A DNA stretch of 6,612 nt from an uncultured Eubacteriaceae bacterium (GCA_947625175.1 CANQNI010000085.1:1-6612), one strand, 5' to 3'; shown: positions 1 through 6,227, counted from the stretch's first letter. Numbers and translations are program-made. Notes: a model not told the origin generated them from the sequence alone.

Positions 1-314
1 AATACTAAACCACCTATGATACAAGTCGAAGAACTTCCCAAACCTTTTCCAAAAGGTACCTGACAATCTTCCTGAATAAGTAGACCTTTAACGGGATAGT
101 TTAACTTGTTAAAGATTTTTTGCGCTGACTGATAAAATAAATTTTCTTTAGTTTGAAATTGCTTGTCTACTCCTTGAATTATTAGTTCATTTGTATCTAA
201 TTCCTGTACAGTGAAATTATTATAAAGTTGAAAAGCTATTCCCATGGTATCAAAACCAGATCCAATATTTGCACTGGTAGCAGGAACTTTAATCTCATAG
301 ACTGGATGAATCAT
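1..314 (-). CDS. thrB: Homoserine kinase ThrB, N-terminal 104 residues (cut by window edge)
   Basis: Cytoplasmic GHMP-family kinase that transfers phosphate from ATP to homoserine, making O-phosphohomoserine, the substrate of threonine synthase. Only the first 104 codons are here; the family is usually about 300 residues. The N-terminus reads MIHPVYEIKVPATSANIG, followed by GSGFDTMG (residues 18-25), the typical ThrB opening. PFGKGLGSSST at 87-97 is the glycine/serine-rich ATP-phosphate loop of GHMP kinases. The ATG at 312-314 lies inside the end of the thrC reading frame (20-bp overlap, different frame), with a modest AGGA at 324-327, 9 nt upstream. This suggests translational coupling to the thrC 3' part. 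It is read from the thrC promoter as far as can be seen. The identification is firm; the exact start is slightly less so because the ribosome site is weak. Confidence 0.95.
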   Translation of the reverse strand, partial: MIHPVYEIKVPATSANIGSGFDTMGIAFQLYNNFTVQELDTNELIIQGVDKQFQTKENLFYQSAQKIFNKLNYPVKGLLIQEDCQVPFGKGLGSSSTCIIGGLV

Positions 315-660
315 TTTTGAGGATCCTACTAACCATATCTTTCATTTCATTCTGATTACAGTTTAAATTATGACGTAATTCTTTTTCTTTAAGACCGGTA
401 AGGGGTTTAGGACATCTAAACTTTGATAATTTTTCTAAATCCTCCTGAATATCCAACTCATTTTTATTGTTCTCTTCTTGAGTAATACTCTCAAACACAG
501 TCTTTGGAAATTTGTAAGGATTTGCTGTAGATAATATTATTGTTGGATGATCTCTTAGAGTTTCCTCTAATTTTAATTTAACTGTTTCACCAACAGCTGT
601 ATGTGGATCAATCAGGTTTCCATTATTATCAAAGGTATCTTTAATAGCTTTTCTGATCAA
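295..660 (-). CDS. thrC: Threonine synthase ThrC, C-terminal part in a shifted frame (broken gene)
   Basis: This frame carries the last ~105 residues of a PLP-dependent threonine synthase: DPHTAVG shortly after its beginning, then STANPYKFP, then a tail with LRHNLNCNQNEM, all in the order expected at the end of the ~495-residue family. It is out of frame (+1) with the N-terminal part (641-1840). A TAA at 661-663 stops this frame just upstream, and the only start next to it is TTG at 658-660 with no convincing ribosome site, so independent expression is doubtful. Its first residues (IKDTF...NLID) repeat the last residues of the upstream frame (IKDTY...NLID), so the break lies inside a duplicated stretch. 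The frame ends with TGA at 295-297, overlapping the thrB start by 20 bp. It is either part of a recently broken thrC, part of an assembly/sequence error, or reached by frameshifting; I favour one of the first two. Confidence 0.85.
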   Translation of the reverse strand: MIRKAIKDTFDNNGNLIDPHTAVGETVKLKLEETLRDHPTIILSTANPYKFPKTVFESITQEENNKNELDIQEDLEKLSKFRCPKPLTGLKEKELRHNLNCNQNEMKDMVSRILKNDSSSL

Positions 661-694
661 TTAAGTTATTATAGCTTTTATAGGTATCCTTAAT
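607..694 (-). repeat. Diverged tandem repeat at the thrC frame break
   Basis: Two imperfect 39-bp copies, 656-694 and 607-645, start 49 bp apart. They match at 27 of 39 bases and encode IKDTYKSYNNLID and IKDTFDNNGNLID (8 of 13 residues identical). Differences include synonymous changes (AAG/AAA, TTA/CTG), so this is not a fresh polymerase-slippage copy. The 49-bp period is 16 codons plus one base, which causes the frame change. The two frames are both open only across 641-660, which contains an AAAA run (649-652). Dropping one base there would fuse the frames into a 514-residue protein with a 16-residue duplication. Confidence 0.85.
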
Positions 695-1840
695 TGTTTG
701 CTTTACTTCTTCTTCCGTAGCATATTCAGCCAGAAAGTTAGTAAATATAGAAGGATCGATCTTAAATAAACCATCTTCATTTAGAGATTTCATTAGATTG
801 GTTATTAATTCTGAATCATTTAATTTATCAGCTAATAAGCGTTCTAAATTACTTGAGATTAGAATATCCATACTTGGACTGGTTGTTTTGAAAAAATCCC
901 TATTAGTATCATATTCTCCCGATTCAAAGAAATCAGTTAAGATATTATTTTTATTAGAAGCACAAACTAATTTATTTATTGGAAGACCTGTTTTTTTGGC
1001 ATAATAACCAGCTAAAATATCCCCAAAATTTCCTGAGGGAACTACGAAGTTAACTGGTTCACCCCATTTAATATCACCCGATTCTAACAATTTAAAATAA
1101 GCATAGTAATAATAAACTATTTGAGGTAATAATCTTCCTATATTAATTGAATTAGCTGATGATAAAATAAAACCATTTTCTTTTAATTCTTCATTGTAAA
1201 TAGAATCATTAAAAATTTGCTTAACTCCATTTTGAGTATCATCAAAATTCCCATTTACACTAATAACATGAGTATTATTACCTTCTGTTGTATTCATTTG
1301 TTTTTCCTGAGCAAAACTAACACCGTCATTGGGATAAAAGACAATGATTTCTGTATTTTCAACATCTTTAAAACCTTCTAATGCAGCTTTTCCAGTATCA
1401 CCAGAAGTTGCTGTTAAAATTACAATCTTATTATTTTCATTAATATTATTAGCTGCTGTTGTTAAGAGATAAGGAAGTAAAGTTAATGCCATATCTTTAA
1501 AAGCTGCTGTTGGACCATGCCAAAGCTCTAGAAAAAAACTATCATCACCATTTGGAGTTAATTTAACCAGTTCATCTATATCAAATTTTCCTTCTTTATA
1601 AGCATTTTCTACGCAGTAATCAATTTGTTCTTTACTAAAATCAGTTAAAAATTTAGATAAAATTTCTTTTGTTAATTCTCTATAAGATAGACTTTTCAAA
1701 ACCTCTAAATCAAAGGAAATTTCCTCAAATGATTCTGGGATATAAAGTCCTCCATCAGGACTAAGACCATTAACTATTGCTTGTGAGGCAGAGACTTTAT
1801 GTTGATTATCTCTTGTACTGATATAATTTACGTTTTTCAT
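641..1840 (-). CDS. thrC: Threonine synthase ThrC, N-terminal and catalytic part (frame ends early)
   Basis: PLP enzyme converting O-phosphohomoserine to threonine plus phosphate. It is of the long fold-type II class, with N-terminal STRDNQHKVSASQAI and GLSPDGGLYIP. The PLP-binding lysine is K115 in HGPTAAFKDMA. The phosphate cup is SGDTG at 146-150. Other family motifs are SSANSINIGRLLPQ (227-240) and PSGNFG (268-273), followed by TTSPSMDILISSNLER. The frame stops after 399 residues (TAA at 641-643), about 100 short of the usual ~495. The normal continuation, DPHTAVG and onwards, sits in the next frame (295-660). The last in-frame residues, TIKDTYKSYNNLID, already align to the stretch that normally precedes PHTAV. 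The active site is present but the C-terminal segment is lost unless the frame is restored. The ATG at 1838-1840 matches the family N-terminus; no clear Shine-Dalgarno precedes it. It is transcribed from a good promoter at 1882-1910. Confidence 0.93.
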   Translation of the reverse strand: MKNVNYISTRDNQHKVSASQAIVNGLSPDGGLYIPESFEEISFDLEVLKSLSYRELTKEILSKFLTDFSKEQIDYCVENAYKEGKFDIDELVKLTPNGDDSFFLELWHGPTAAFKDMALTLLPYLLTTAANNINENNKIVILTATSGDTGKAALEGFKDVENTEIIVFYPNDGVSFAQEKQMNTTEGNNTHVISVNGNFDDTQNGVKQIFNDSIYNEELKENGFILSSANSINIGRLLPQIVYYYYAYFKLLESGDIKWGEPVNFVVPSGNFGDILAGYYAKKTGLPINKLVCASNKNNILTDFFESGEYDTNRDFFKTTSPSMDILISSNLERLLADKLNDSELITNLMKSLNEDGLFKIDPSIFTNFLAEYATEEEVKQTIKDTYKSYNNLIDQKSY

Positions 1841-1851
1841 AATATTAATTG

Positions 1852-1864
1852 ATTAGAATCTAAT
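1852..1864. promoter_or_regulatory. Short perfect palindrome, candidate operator
   Basis: ATTAGA-A-TCTAAT is a perfect 6-bp inverted repeat around a single base. It lies in the intergenic region, just downstream of the predicted thrC start of transcription and upstream of the hom start. The one-base loop rules out an RNA hairpin, so a protein-binding half-site pair is the more likely reading. In such AT-rich DNA, chance is a real alternative. Confidence 0.3.
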
Positions 1865-1891
1865 TTAAAAACTTTTTTATTATGATAGAAT
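1864..1891 (+). promoter_or_regulatory. Possible weak promoter for hom-lysC
   Basis: TTTAAA (1864-1869, 4 of 6 to the -35 consensus) and TAGAAT (1886-1891, 5 of 6 to the -10) are 16 bp apart, about 55 bp before the hom start. The -10 overlaps the thrC -10 on the other strand (1882-1887), so the two transcripts would compete for the same site. The match is modest and other AT-rich hexamers are nearby. Confidence 0.3.
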
Positions 1892-1910
1892 TATTTTCGT
1901 TAAATGACAA
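1882..1910 (-). promoter_or_regulatory. Promoter for thrC-thrB
   Basis: On the minus strand, TTGTCA (-35, 1905-1910, 5 of 6 to consensus) and TATCAT (-10, 1882-1887, 5 of 6) are separated by exactly 17 bp. Transcription would begin near 1875, giving a leader of about 35 nt before the thrC ATG. This is the best promoter match in the hom/thrC intergenic region. Confidence 0.65.
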
Positions 1911-1934
1911 GAAAGTAATAATTCAAATATTAAT

Positions 1935-1942
1935 AAGGTGAT
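1935..1942 (+). promoter_or_regulatory. Ribosome binding site of hom
   Basis: AAGGTGAT is complementary to the 3' end of 16S rRNA. Its AGG core is 7 nt before the ATG at 1946. It is among the strongest Shine-Dalgarno matches in the window and fixes the hom start. Confidence 0.7.
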
Positions 1943-1945
1943 GAG

Positions 1946-3181
1946 ATGAATATTGGCCTATTGGGAATAGGAACAATAGGTTCTGGAGTTTTCGAACAAA
2001 TTAACCAGAATTTTGGTAAATTTTCTGAATCTTCAAGTATTCCTGCAAAAATTACTAAAGTCTTAGATAAAGATCTTACTAAAAAAGTTAAAAATGCAAT
2101 TTTAACTGATAATCCAGATGAAATTTTCAATGATAATTCTATTGAAATTATTATTGCTCTAATGGGTGGAGAAGAATTTGAATATGAGCAGATCAAAAGA
2201 GCTTTAGAAAATAAAAAACATGTTGTAACAGCAAATAAAGCTGTTATAGGTGCTCATCTGGAAGAATTAAGTGAATTAGCTAAAAAAAATAACGTTATGT
2301 TAAGATATGAAGCTAGCGTTGGAGGTGGAATTCCAATAATAAAAGCGTTAGAAGATCAGATTAGAAATAATGAAATTAATGAGATTAAAGGAATTTTAAA
2401 TGGAACAACTAATTTTATTTTAACTAAGATGATCGGGGATAAAGTAAATTTTGAAAATTCACTTAAAGAAGCGCAGGCTATAGGGTTTGCTGAAGCTAAT
2501 CCAGAATCTGATTTAAAAGGTAGTGATGCAGCAAGAAAACTAGCTATACTATCAAGTCTAGCTTATGGTAAAGTTCTCAAAGATGAAGATATTCCTAAAA
2601 GGGGAATTTTGAACATTTCAACTACTGATATTAATGAAATTAACAGATTAGGTTATACAATTAAGCACCTAGCCCAATCAATTAATAAAAATAACCAGGT
2701 TAATATGGTCGTTGAACCAGTTTTAGTTAAGAAAGATAATGTATTTAGTAAAATTAATAACGAATTTAATCTTATCTCACTTAATGGGGATAAAACTGGT
2801 GAATTAATGTTTTATGGAAAAGGGGCAGGTAAAGATGCAACTGCTAATGCTGTTGTGTCTGATGTTTTAGATATTATAAATGCTCTAAATAACAATCAAA
2901 TTATACCCCAACCTGAATTTGAAAATGATATTTCTACTAATTTTGATGAAGGAATAGAAGGTAGATACTATTTAAGAGTTGATACAGATAATAGTAGACG
3001 ATTTTCTTTATCAGATTTAATGGAAATTTTAGAAGATATTTGTGAAATCGAGCATATTCATACATCAGAAGGTAGTATTTTAATTTTAACCGATTCTGTA
3101 AAACAAAGTGATTTCGAAGAATTAATAGAAAAATTAGATTTACCTGAAAATGAATATTTTTTTGCTCGAATTTTAGATTAA
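1946..3181 (+). CDS. hom: Homoserine dehydrogenase with degenerate ACT domain
   Basis: NAD(P)-dependent cytoplasmic enzyme reducing aspartate 4-semialdehyde to homoserine, the branch point to threonine and methionine. The 411 residues fit the monofunctional Bacillus-type enzyme. The Rossmann nucleotide loop is GIGTIG at 7-12, with TANK at 95-98, EASVGGGIPII at 122-132 and NGTTNF at 152-157. The catalytic/substrate signature runs from AEANPESDLKGSDAARK to residue 198. Aligning by motif with the yeast enzyme, E183, D189, D194 and K198 are the substrate and catalytic residues. GKGAG (291-295) ends the main domain. Residues ~340-407 sit where the regulatory ACT domain is expected (GRYYLRV...), but the usual PGVL-type turn is replaced by DNSRRFSL. 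lysC begins 8 nt after the stop, so the two form an operon, divergent from thrC-thrB. The start is supported by a strong ribosome site. Confidence 0.97.
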   Translation: MNIGLLGIGTIGSGVFEQINQNFGKFSESSSIPAKITKVLDKDLTKKVKNAILTDNPDEIFNDNSIEIIIALMGGEEFEYEQIKRALENKKHVVTANKAVIGAHLEELSELAKKNNVMLRYEASVGGGIPIIKALEDQIRNNEINEIKGILNGTTNFILTKMIGDKVNFENSLKEAQAIGFAEANPESDLKGSDAARKLAILSSLAYGKVLKDEDIPKRGILNISTTDINEINRLGYTIKHLAQSINKNNQVNMVVEPVLVKKDNVFSKINNEFNLISLNGDKTGELMFYGKGAGKDATANAVVSDVLDIINALNNNQIIPQPEFENDISTNFDEGIEGRYYLRVDTDNSRRFSLSDLMEILEDICEIEHIHTSEGSILILTDSVKQSDFEELIEKLDLPENEYFFARILD

Positions 3182-3189
3182 TTAACTGT

Positions 3190-4407
3190 ATGAAGAATTT
3201 ATTGGTTCAAAAATATGGTGGAACAAGTGTTGGCAGTACGGATAAAATAAAAAATGTTGCCGAAAAAATTGTTTCAGAAAAACGAAATGGAAAGCACTTA
3301 ATAGTAGTGGTAAGTGCAATGGGTGATACAACTGATCGTTTAGTTGATTTAGCTCATGAAATAAATGCAAATCCATCTCCTCGGGAAATGGATGTTTTAT
3401 TATCAACAGGAGAACAGATTAGTATTTCTTTGTTAGCTATGGCAATTGAATTACTTGGTGAAAAAGTCATTAGTTTAACTGGTCCTCAAGTTGGAATGCA
3501 TACAAGCTCAGTTCACAAGAGAGCTAGAATTACTGGTGTTGATGATAAAAGAGTTATAAATGAATTAAAAGAAAACAAAATAGTTATAGTAGCCGGATTT
3601 CAGGGATTAGATGAAAATCGAGACATTACTACATTAGGTCGGGGAGGTTCTGATACAAGTGCAGTAGCAATAGCAGCCGGACTCGATGCAGATAAATGCG
3701 AAATTTATACTGATGTAGATGGAGTTTATACTGCTGATCCTCGTATTGTTGCTGATGCTCAGAAACTCAATAAAGTTTCTTATACTGAGGTTTTGGAAAT
3801 GGCTAGTTTAGGTGCTGGTGTTTTACATCCAAGAAGTGTTGAATTAGCCCAGAAATATAATATTCCTCTAGTGGTACGATCAAGTTTTAATCATGAAAAT
3901 GAAGGGACTATAATAACAACGGATGAAAGTATGGAAACAGCTGTAGTTAAAGGAATTGCTTTAGATCAGGATATAGGAAAAATTTCAATTATGGAAGTTC
4001 CGGATAGACCGGGAATAGCATATAAATTATTTAGTATGTTAGCTGCTGGAAATATCCATATTGATATGATAGTCCAAAATACAAATCGTGCTGCAGTAAA
4101 TGATATTTCTTTTACAGTAGCAGATGATGAGCTTCAGGATGCTCTAGATATTTCACAAAAATTTGCTTTTGATGTTGGTGCTCAAAAAGTAGAGTTTGAT
4201 AAAGGTGTTTCTAAATTATCTATAATAGGAACAGGAATAGTAGCTAATCCTGAAATATCCAGTAGGTTCTTTGAAACTCTCTATAATTTAGGTGTTAATA
4301 TACATACTATATCCACAAGTGAAATTAAAATTTCAGTCCTATTAGATAAACATTTAGCAAAAAAAGCAATGATTGCAGTTCATAATGCCTTTGAATTAAA
4401 TCAATAA
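3190..4407 (+). CDS. lysC: Aspartate kinase, LysC type with two ACT domains
   Basis: Phosphorylates aspartate to 4-aspartyl phosphate, the first step towards lysine, threonine and methionine. The 405 residues match the monofunctional Bacillus/Corynebacterium class, not the bifunctional fusion with homoserine dehydrogenase. The kinase domain (about 1-245) shows QKYGGTSVGS (7-16), STGEQ (72-76), GRGGSDTSA (150-158) and TDVDGVYTADPR (174-185). Two C-terminal ACT domains follow: ACT1 from ~264 (VPDRPGIA, then HIDMIVQN) and ACT2 from ~341 (STSEIKIS at 375-382). These normally bind lysine and/or threonine; which effector cannot be read from sequence. The ATG at 3190 gives the standard N-terminus. 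No Shine-Dalgarno is visible in the 8-bp gap after hom, so translation probably depends on ribosomes terminating at hom. An internal in-frame ATG at codon 248 lies where some relatives start a separate beta subunit. Confidence 0.97.
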   Translation: MKNLLVQKYGGTSVGSTDKIKNVAEKIVSEKRNGKHLIVVVSAMGDTTDRLVDLAHEINANPSPREMDVLLSTGEQISISLLAMAIELLGEKVISLTGPQVGMHTSSVHKRARITGVDDKRVINELKENKIVIVAGFQGLDENRDITTLGRGGSDTSAVAIAAGLDADKCEIYTDVDGVYTADPRIVADAQKLNKVSYTEVLEMASLGAGVLHPRSVELAQKYNIPLVVRSSFNHENEGTIITTDESMETAVVKGIALDQDIGKISIMEVPDRPGIAYKLFSMLAAGNIHIDMIVQNTNRAAVNDISFTVADDELQDALDISQKFAFDVGAQKVEFDKGVSKLSIIGTGIVANPEISSRFFETLYNLGVNIHTISTSEIKISVLLDKHLAKKAMIAVHNAFELNQ

Positions 4408-4419
4408 TACTTTTATAAT
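4391..4419 (+). promoter_or_regulatory. Promoter of the lipoprotein gene
   Basis: TTGAAT (-35, 4391-4396) and a perfect TATAAT (-10, 4414-4419) are 17 bp apart. The -35 lies within the last lysC codons. Predicted start is near 4426, leaving a leader of about 42 nt. No terminator is evident after lysC, so read-through from hom-lysC is also possible. Confidence 0.6.
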
Positions 4420-4456
4420 AATCTATTATTTTGTTAAAATAAATAAGATTAATAAT

Positions 4457-4463
4457 GGGGGAT
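4457..4463 (+). promoter_or_regulatory. Ribosome binding site of the lipoprotein gene
   Basis: GGGGGAT ends 4 nt before the ATG at 4468. It is G-rich and stands out in this AT-rich leader, supporting this start, which also gives a proper signal peptide. Confidence 0.55.
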
Positions 4464-4467
4464 TTTA

Positions 4468-5070
4468 ATGTATAAAAAAAGTTTAGTTTGGCTTTTGGTT
4501 ATTTCTGCGTTATTGTTTTTAACCAGCTGTGACAACTCGGATAGAGACGTTACTATTTCTTTAGCTCCAGGTACTTATTACGGAGAACAACATATAACTT
4601 TAAGTTGTATAGATCCAACAGCGCAAATAACTTACACCCTTGATGGTTCAGATCCTAAAGATAGTAATTTAGTTTATGATAGTGAAACAGGAATTGAAAT
4701 AAATTATACTTCAGATTTAAAGGCTACTGCCGGTGGAAATATTGCGGAAGCTCACTATGATATTATTCCATATGATTCGCCAATGGATACGACTCAAAGA
4801 GCATTCTATAATAAAATAATGGGTTCATGGTCTACTGATGAAAGCATGACAACGAATTTTGTTGTTAGTAGTTCCTCAGTTACTTTTCAGGGGCCAGCTG
4901 GAGAAACCAAAAGTGGATATTTCTTAAAAGATGTTAATGGAGATACTGCTACTATGGTTTATACAGATAATGATGGTAAAAACGTTGAAATACCTATTCA
5001 AGTAATTCCAGATTCGTATACAATTGTTGTTAATGGAGTTCAATATATAGCTCAATGGTATTACTATTAG
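4468..5070 (+). CDS. Secreted lipoprotein with chitobiase C-terminal-like beta domain
   Basis: Small (200-residue) predicted lipoprotein. Residues 1-20 form a type II signal peptide: MYKK, then a hydrophobic core, then the lipobox L-T-S-C, with C21 as the lipidated residue. Residues ~27-88 resemble the CHB_HEX_C_1 (chitobiase/beta-hexosaminidase C-terminal) fold: SLAPGTYYGEQHITLSC, then ITYTLDGSDPKDSN, then DLKATA. These beta-sandwich modules usually accompany surface or carbohydrate-active proteins, but no catalytic domain is attached. Residues ~118-200 (from MGSWSTDES) look rich in beta strands and I do not recognise the family. The protein would be anchored outside the cytoplasmic membrane; D22-N23 after the cysteine would favour inner-membrane retention if the host has an outer membrane. 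It has its own promoter and a strong terminator, so it is a single-gene unit. Function unknown. Confidence 0.85.
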   Translation: MYKKSLVWLLVISALLFLTSCDNSDRDVTISLAPGTYYGEQHITLSCIDPTAQITYTLDGSDPKDSNLVYDSETGIEINYTSDLKATAGGNIAEAHYDIIPYDSPMDTTQRAFYNKIMGSWSTDESMTTNFVVSSSSVTFQGPAGETKSGYFLKDVNGDTATMVYTDNDGKNVEIPIQVIPDSYTIVVNGVQYIAQWYYY

Positions 5071-5079
5071 AATAATAAT

Positions 5080-5115
5080 GGGAATAATCGGTAAATCCGA
5101 TTATTCCCGTTTTTT
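5080..5115 (+). terminator. Strong intrinsic terminator, probably bidirectional
   Basis: A perfect 12-bp stem (GGGAATAATCGG at 5080-5091 pairing with 5097-5108) with a 5-nt TAAAT loop is followed by six T (5110-5115), right after the lipoprotein stop. The T run overlaps the stop codon of the convergent hydrolase gene (TTA at 5114-5116). On the minus strand the same stem is followed by ATTATTATT, a weaker but U-rich tail, so it can serve both genes. Confidence 0.92.
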
Positions 5116-6151
5116 AATTCAATAAATCTAAAATATCATCAAGTATATCTAAAATACCTTCACCAATTTCTGTATCTGTTAATACTGTTCTTATAACAGG
5201 ATCATATATAGTTAATATCCCGGCATTAGTAATACTAGGAGGAGCTGGAGTTACTGTTTCAGATATAAATTCTGGAAGCTTTTGTGATTTATCCGTTTTA
5301 TAAACCTTTTCTTTTTCACCAAAATCAACTTCTATTCCATAGTGATCACTTACAACCGGTAAGTTAGTTCCGTTAAATATTACTTGGCTAGATAGAATGG
5401 GTTGATCTGTATTGGAAAAGATATAATCAATTCTCATTTCTTTTGGATGATTGTCATCAACCCAACCTGCTATAAAGTCGCCAACAGTAATCCCATTATC
5501 ATGATATTCAGCTTCTTTAAAAGTATCAATCAAATTCGAGGTTTGTAAAATATAATCATAGGCTTCACCTTTATTGCTAGCATCATTATTAAAGTCACCC
5601 ATAACATATAAAGGAGCTGGCGTATCACAAGCCTTTTTTACAAATCTATCCCATTGTTTATCAAAAGGTTCCTGTGGCTCATTCCATTTATCAAAATGAC
5701 AAGTATAAAACCATTCCGGTTTTCCATTAAAATCACATTGAACCCCTAAAGCTCTTCTCGTTTTAATATTCCAATAATTAGTTTCTTTTGAGACTAAAAA
5801 AGTATTTGTTTTTCTAATTGGATGACGGGATAAAATTCCAATACCTTCATCGTATTTACTCCAACCTACATGAACTGGACACCAGGTCCAATACCAAATT
5901 TGACCACTTGCCTGTAGAGCTTTAGCAATTAGATAGAGATAATTATCAGCTTTAATTGGAACTCTATCCTGACAGGGATAATATTCATTTAATTCGGATA
6001 AAGGAACTTCAACACTACTCATTAATTGATTTATTTCTTGTAAAGCTAAGAGATCGAAATCACTTTCTGCGATTGCAGTAATCAAGTTTTCCATATTTTG
6101 AAGTGGAGTTTTGCCACAATATGAATTGGCATTTAAAGTAACTAGTTTCAT
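5114..6151 (-). CDS. Endonuclease/exonuclease/phosphatase-fold hydrolase, maltose-6'-phosphate phosphatase-like, with extra C-terminal tail
   Basis: Metal-dependent EEP-fold hydrolase. The pattern along the chain is closest to the MapP-type maltose 6'-phosphate phosphatases as I remember them, rather than to DNA-repair ExoIII enzymes: N7 in TLNANS, metal ligand E39 in ALQEINQL, YDEGIGILSRHPI (100-112), H152 in CHFDKW, D186/N188 in MGDFNND, D242 in MRIDYIFSN and the D269-H270 pair in VSDHYGIEV. All expected active-site residues are present. There is no signal peptide, so it should be cytoplasmic. The core ends near residue 277, whereas the protein runs to 345; the last ~68 residues are a Lys/Pro-rich linker and then ILDILDDILDLLN, not typical of the family. 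No sugar transporter or glycosidase lies beside it here, so the substrate is inferred only. The ATG at 6149-6151 has GAAGG 6 nt upstream. Confidence 0.88.
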   Translation of the reverse strand: MKLVTLNANSYCGKTPLQNMENLITAIAESDFDLLALQEINQLMSSVEVPLSELNEYYPCQDRVPIKADNYLYLIAKALQASGQIWYWTWCPVHVGWSKYDEGIGILSRHPIRKTNTFLVSKETNYWNIKTRRALGVQCDFNGKPEWFYTCHFDKWNEPQEPFDKQWDRFVKKACDTPAPLYVMGDFNNDASNKGEAYDYILQTSNLIDTFKEAEYHDNGITVGDFIAGWVDDNHPKEMRIDYIFSNTDQPILSSQVIFNGTNLPVVSDHYGIEVDFGEKEKVYKTDKSQKLPEFISETVTPAPPSITNAGILTIYDPVIRTVLTDTEIGEGILDILDDILDLLN

Positions 6152-6157
6152 TTTAAG

Positions 6158-6162
6158 CCTTC
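6158..6162 (-). promoter_or_regulatory. Ribosome binding site of the EEP hydrolase
   Basis: GAAGG on the minus strand, 6 nt before the ATG at 6151. It supports the start that gives the family-typical MKLVTLN beginning. Confidence 0.6.
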
Positions 6163-6227
6163 AAATTTACTTTTATTTAATACTTATATCCCAAATTCAG
6201 ATGGAATCACTCATAGATAATTTATTC

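Noticed and set aside
798..1004. Open frame of 68 codons on the plus strand
   Set aside because: It lies wholly antisense to the catalytic part of thrC, has no ribosome site and no recognisable protein features.
1841..1945. Possible T-box, riboswitch or attenuator leader for the threonine genes
   Set aside because: The leaders are only about 35-50 nt, with no leader peptide rich in Thr/Ile codons, no T-box sequence and no terminator hairpin.
1930..2196. Open frame of 88 codons on the minus strand
   Set aside because: Antisense shadow of the hom N-terminus; low-complexity Ser/Ile-rich translation and no start signals.
3182..3406. Open frame of 74 codons on the minus strand
   Set aside because: Antisense to the lysC start; His/Leu/Phe-rich translation typical of a shadow frame.
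4417..4430. AATAAT-CT-ATTATT inverted repeat followed by TTGTT after lysC
   Set aside because: An all-A/T 6-bp stem with a 2-nt loop is too weak for a terminator and overlaps the -10 of the next gene.
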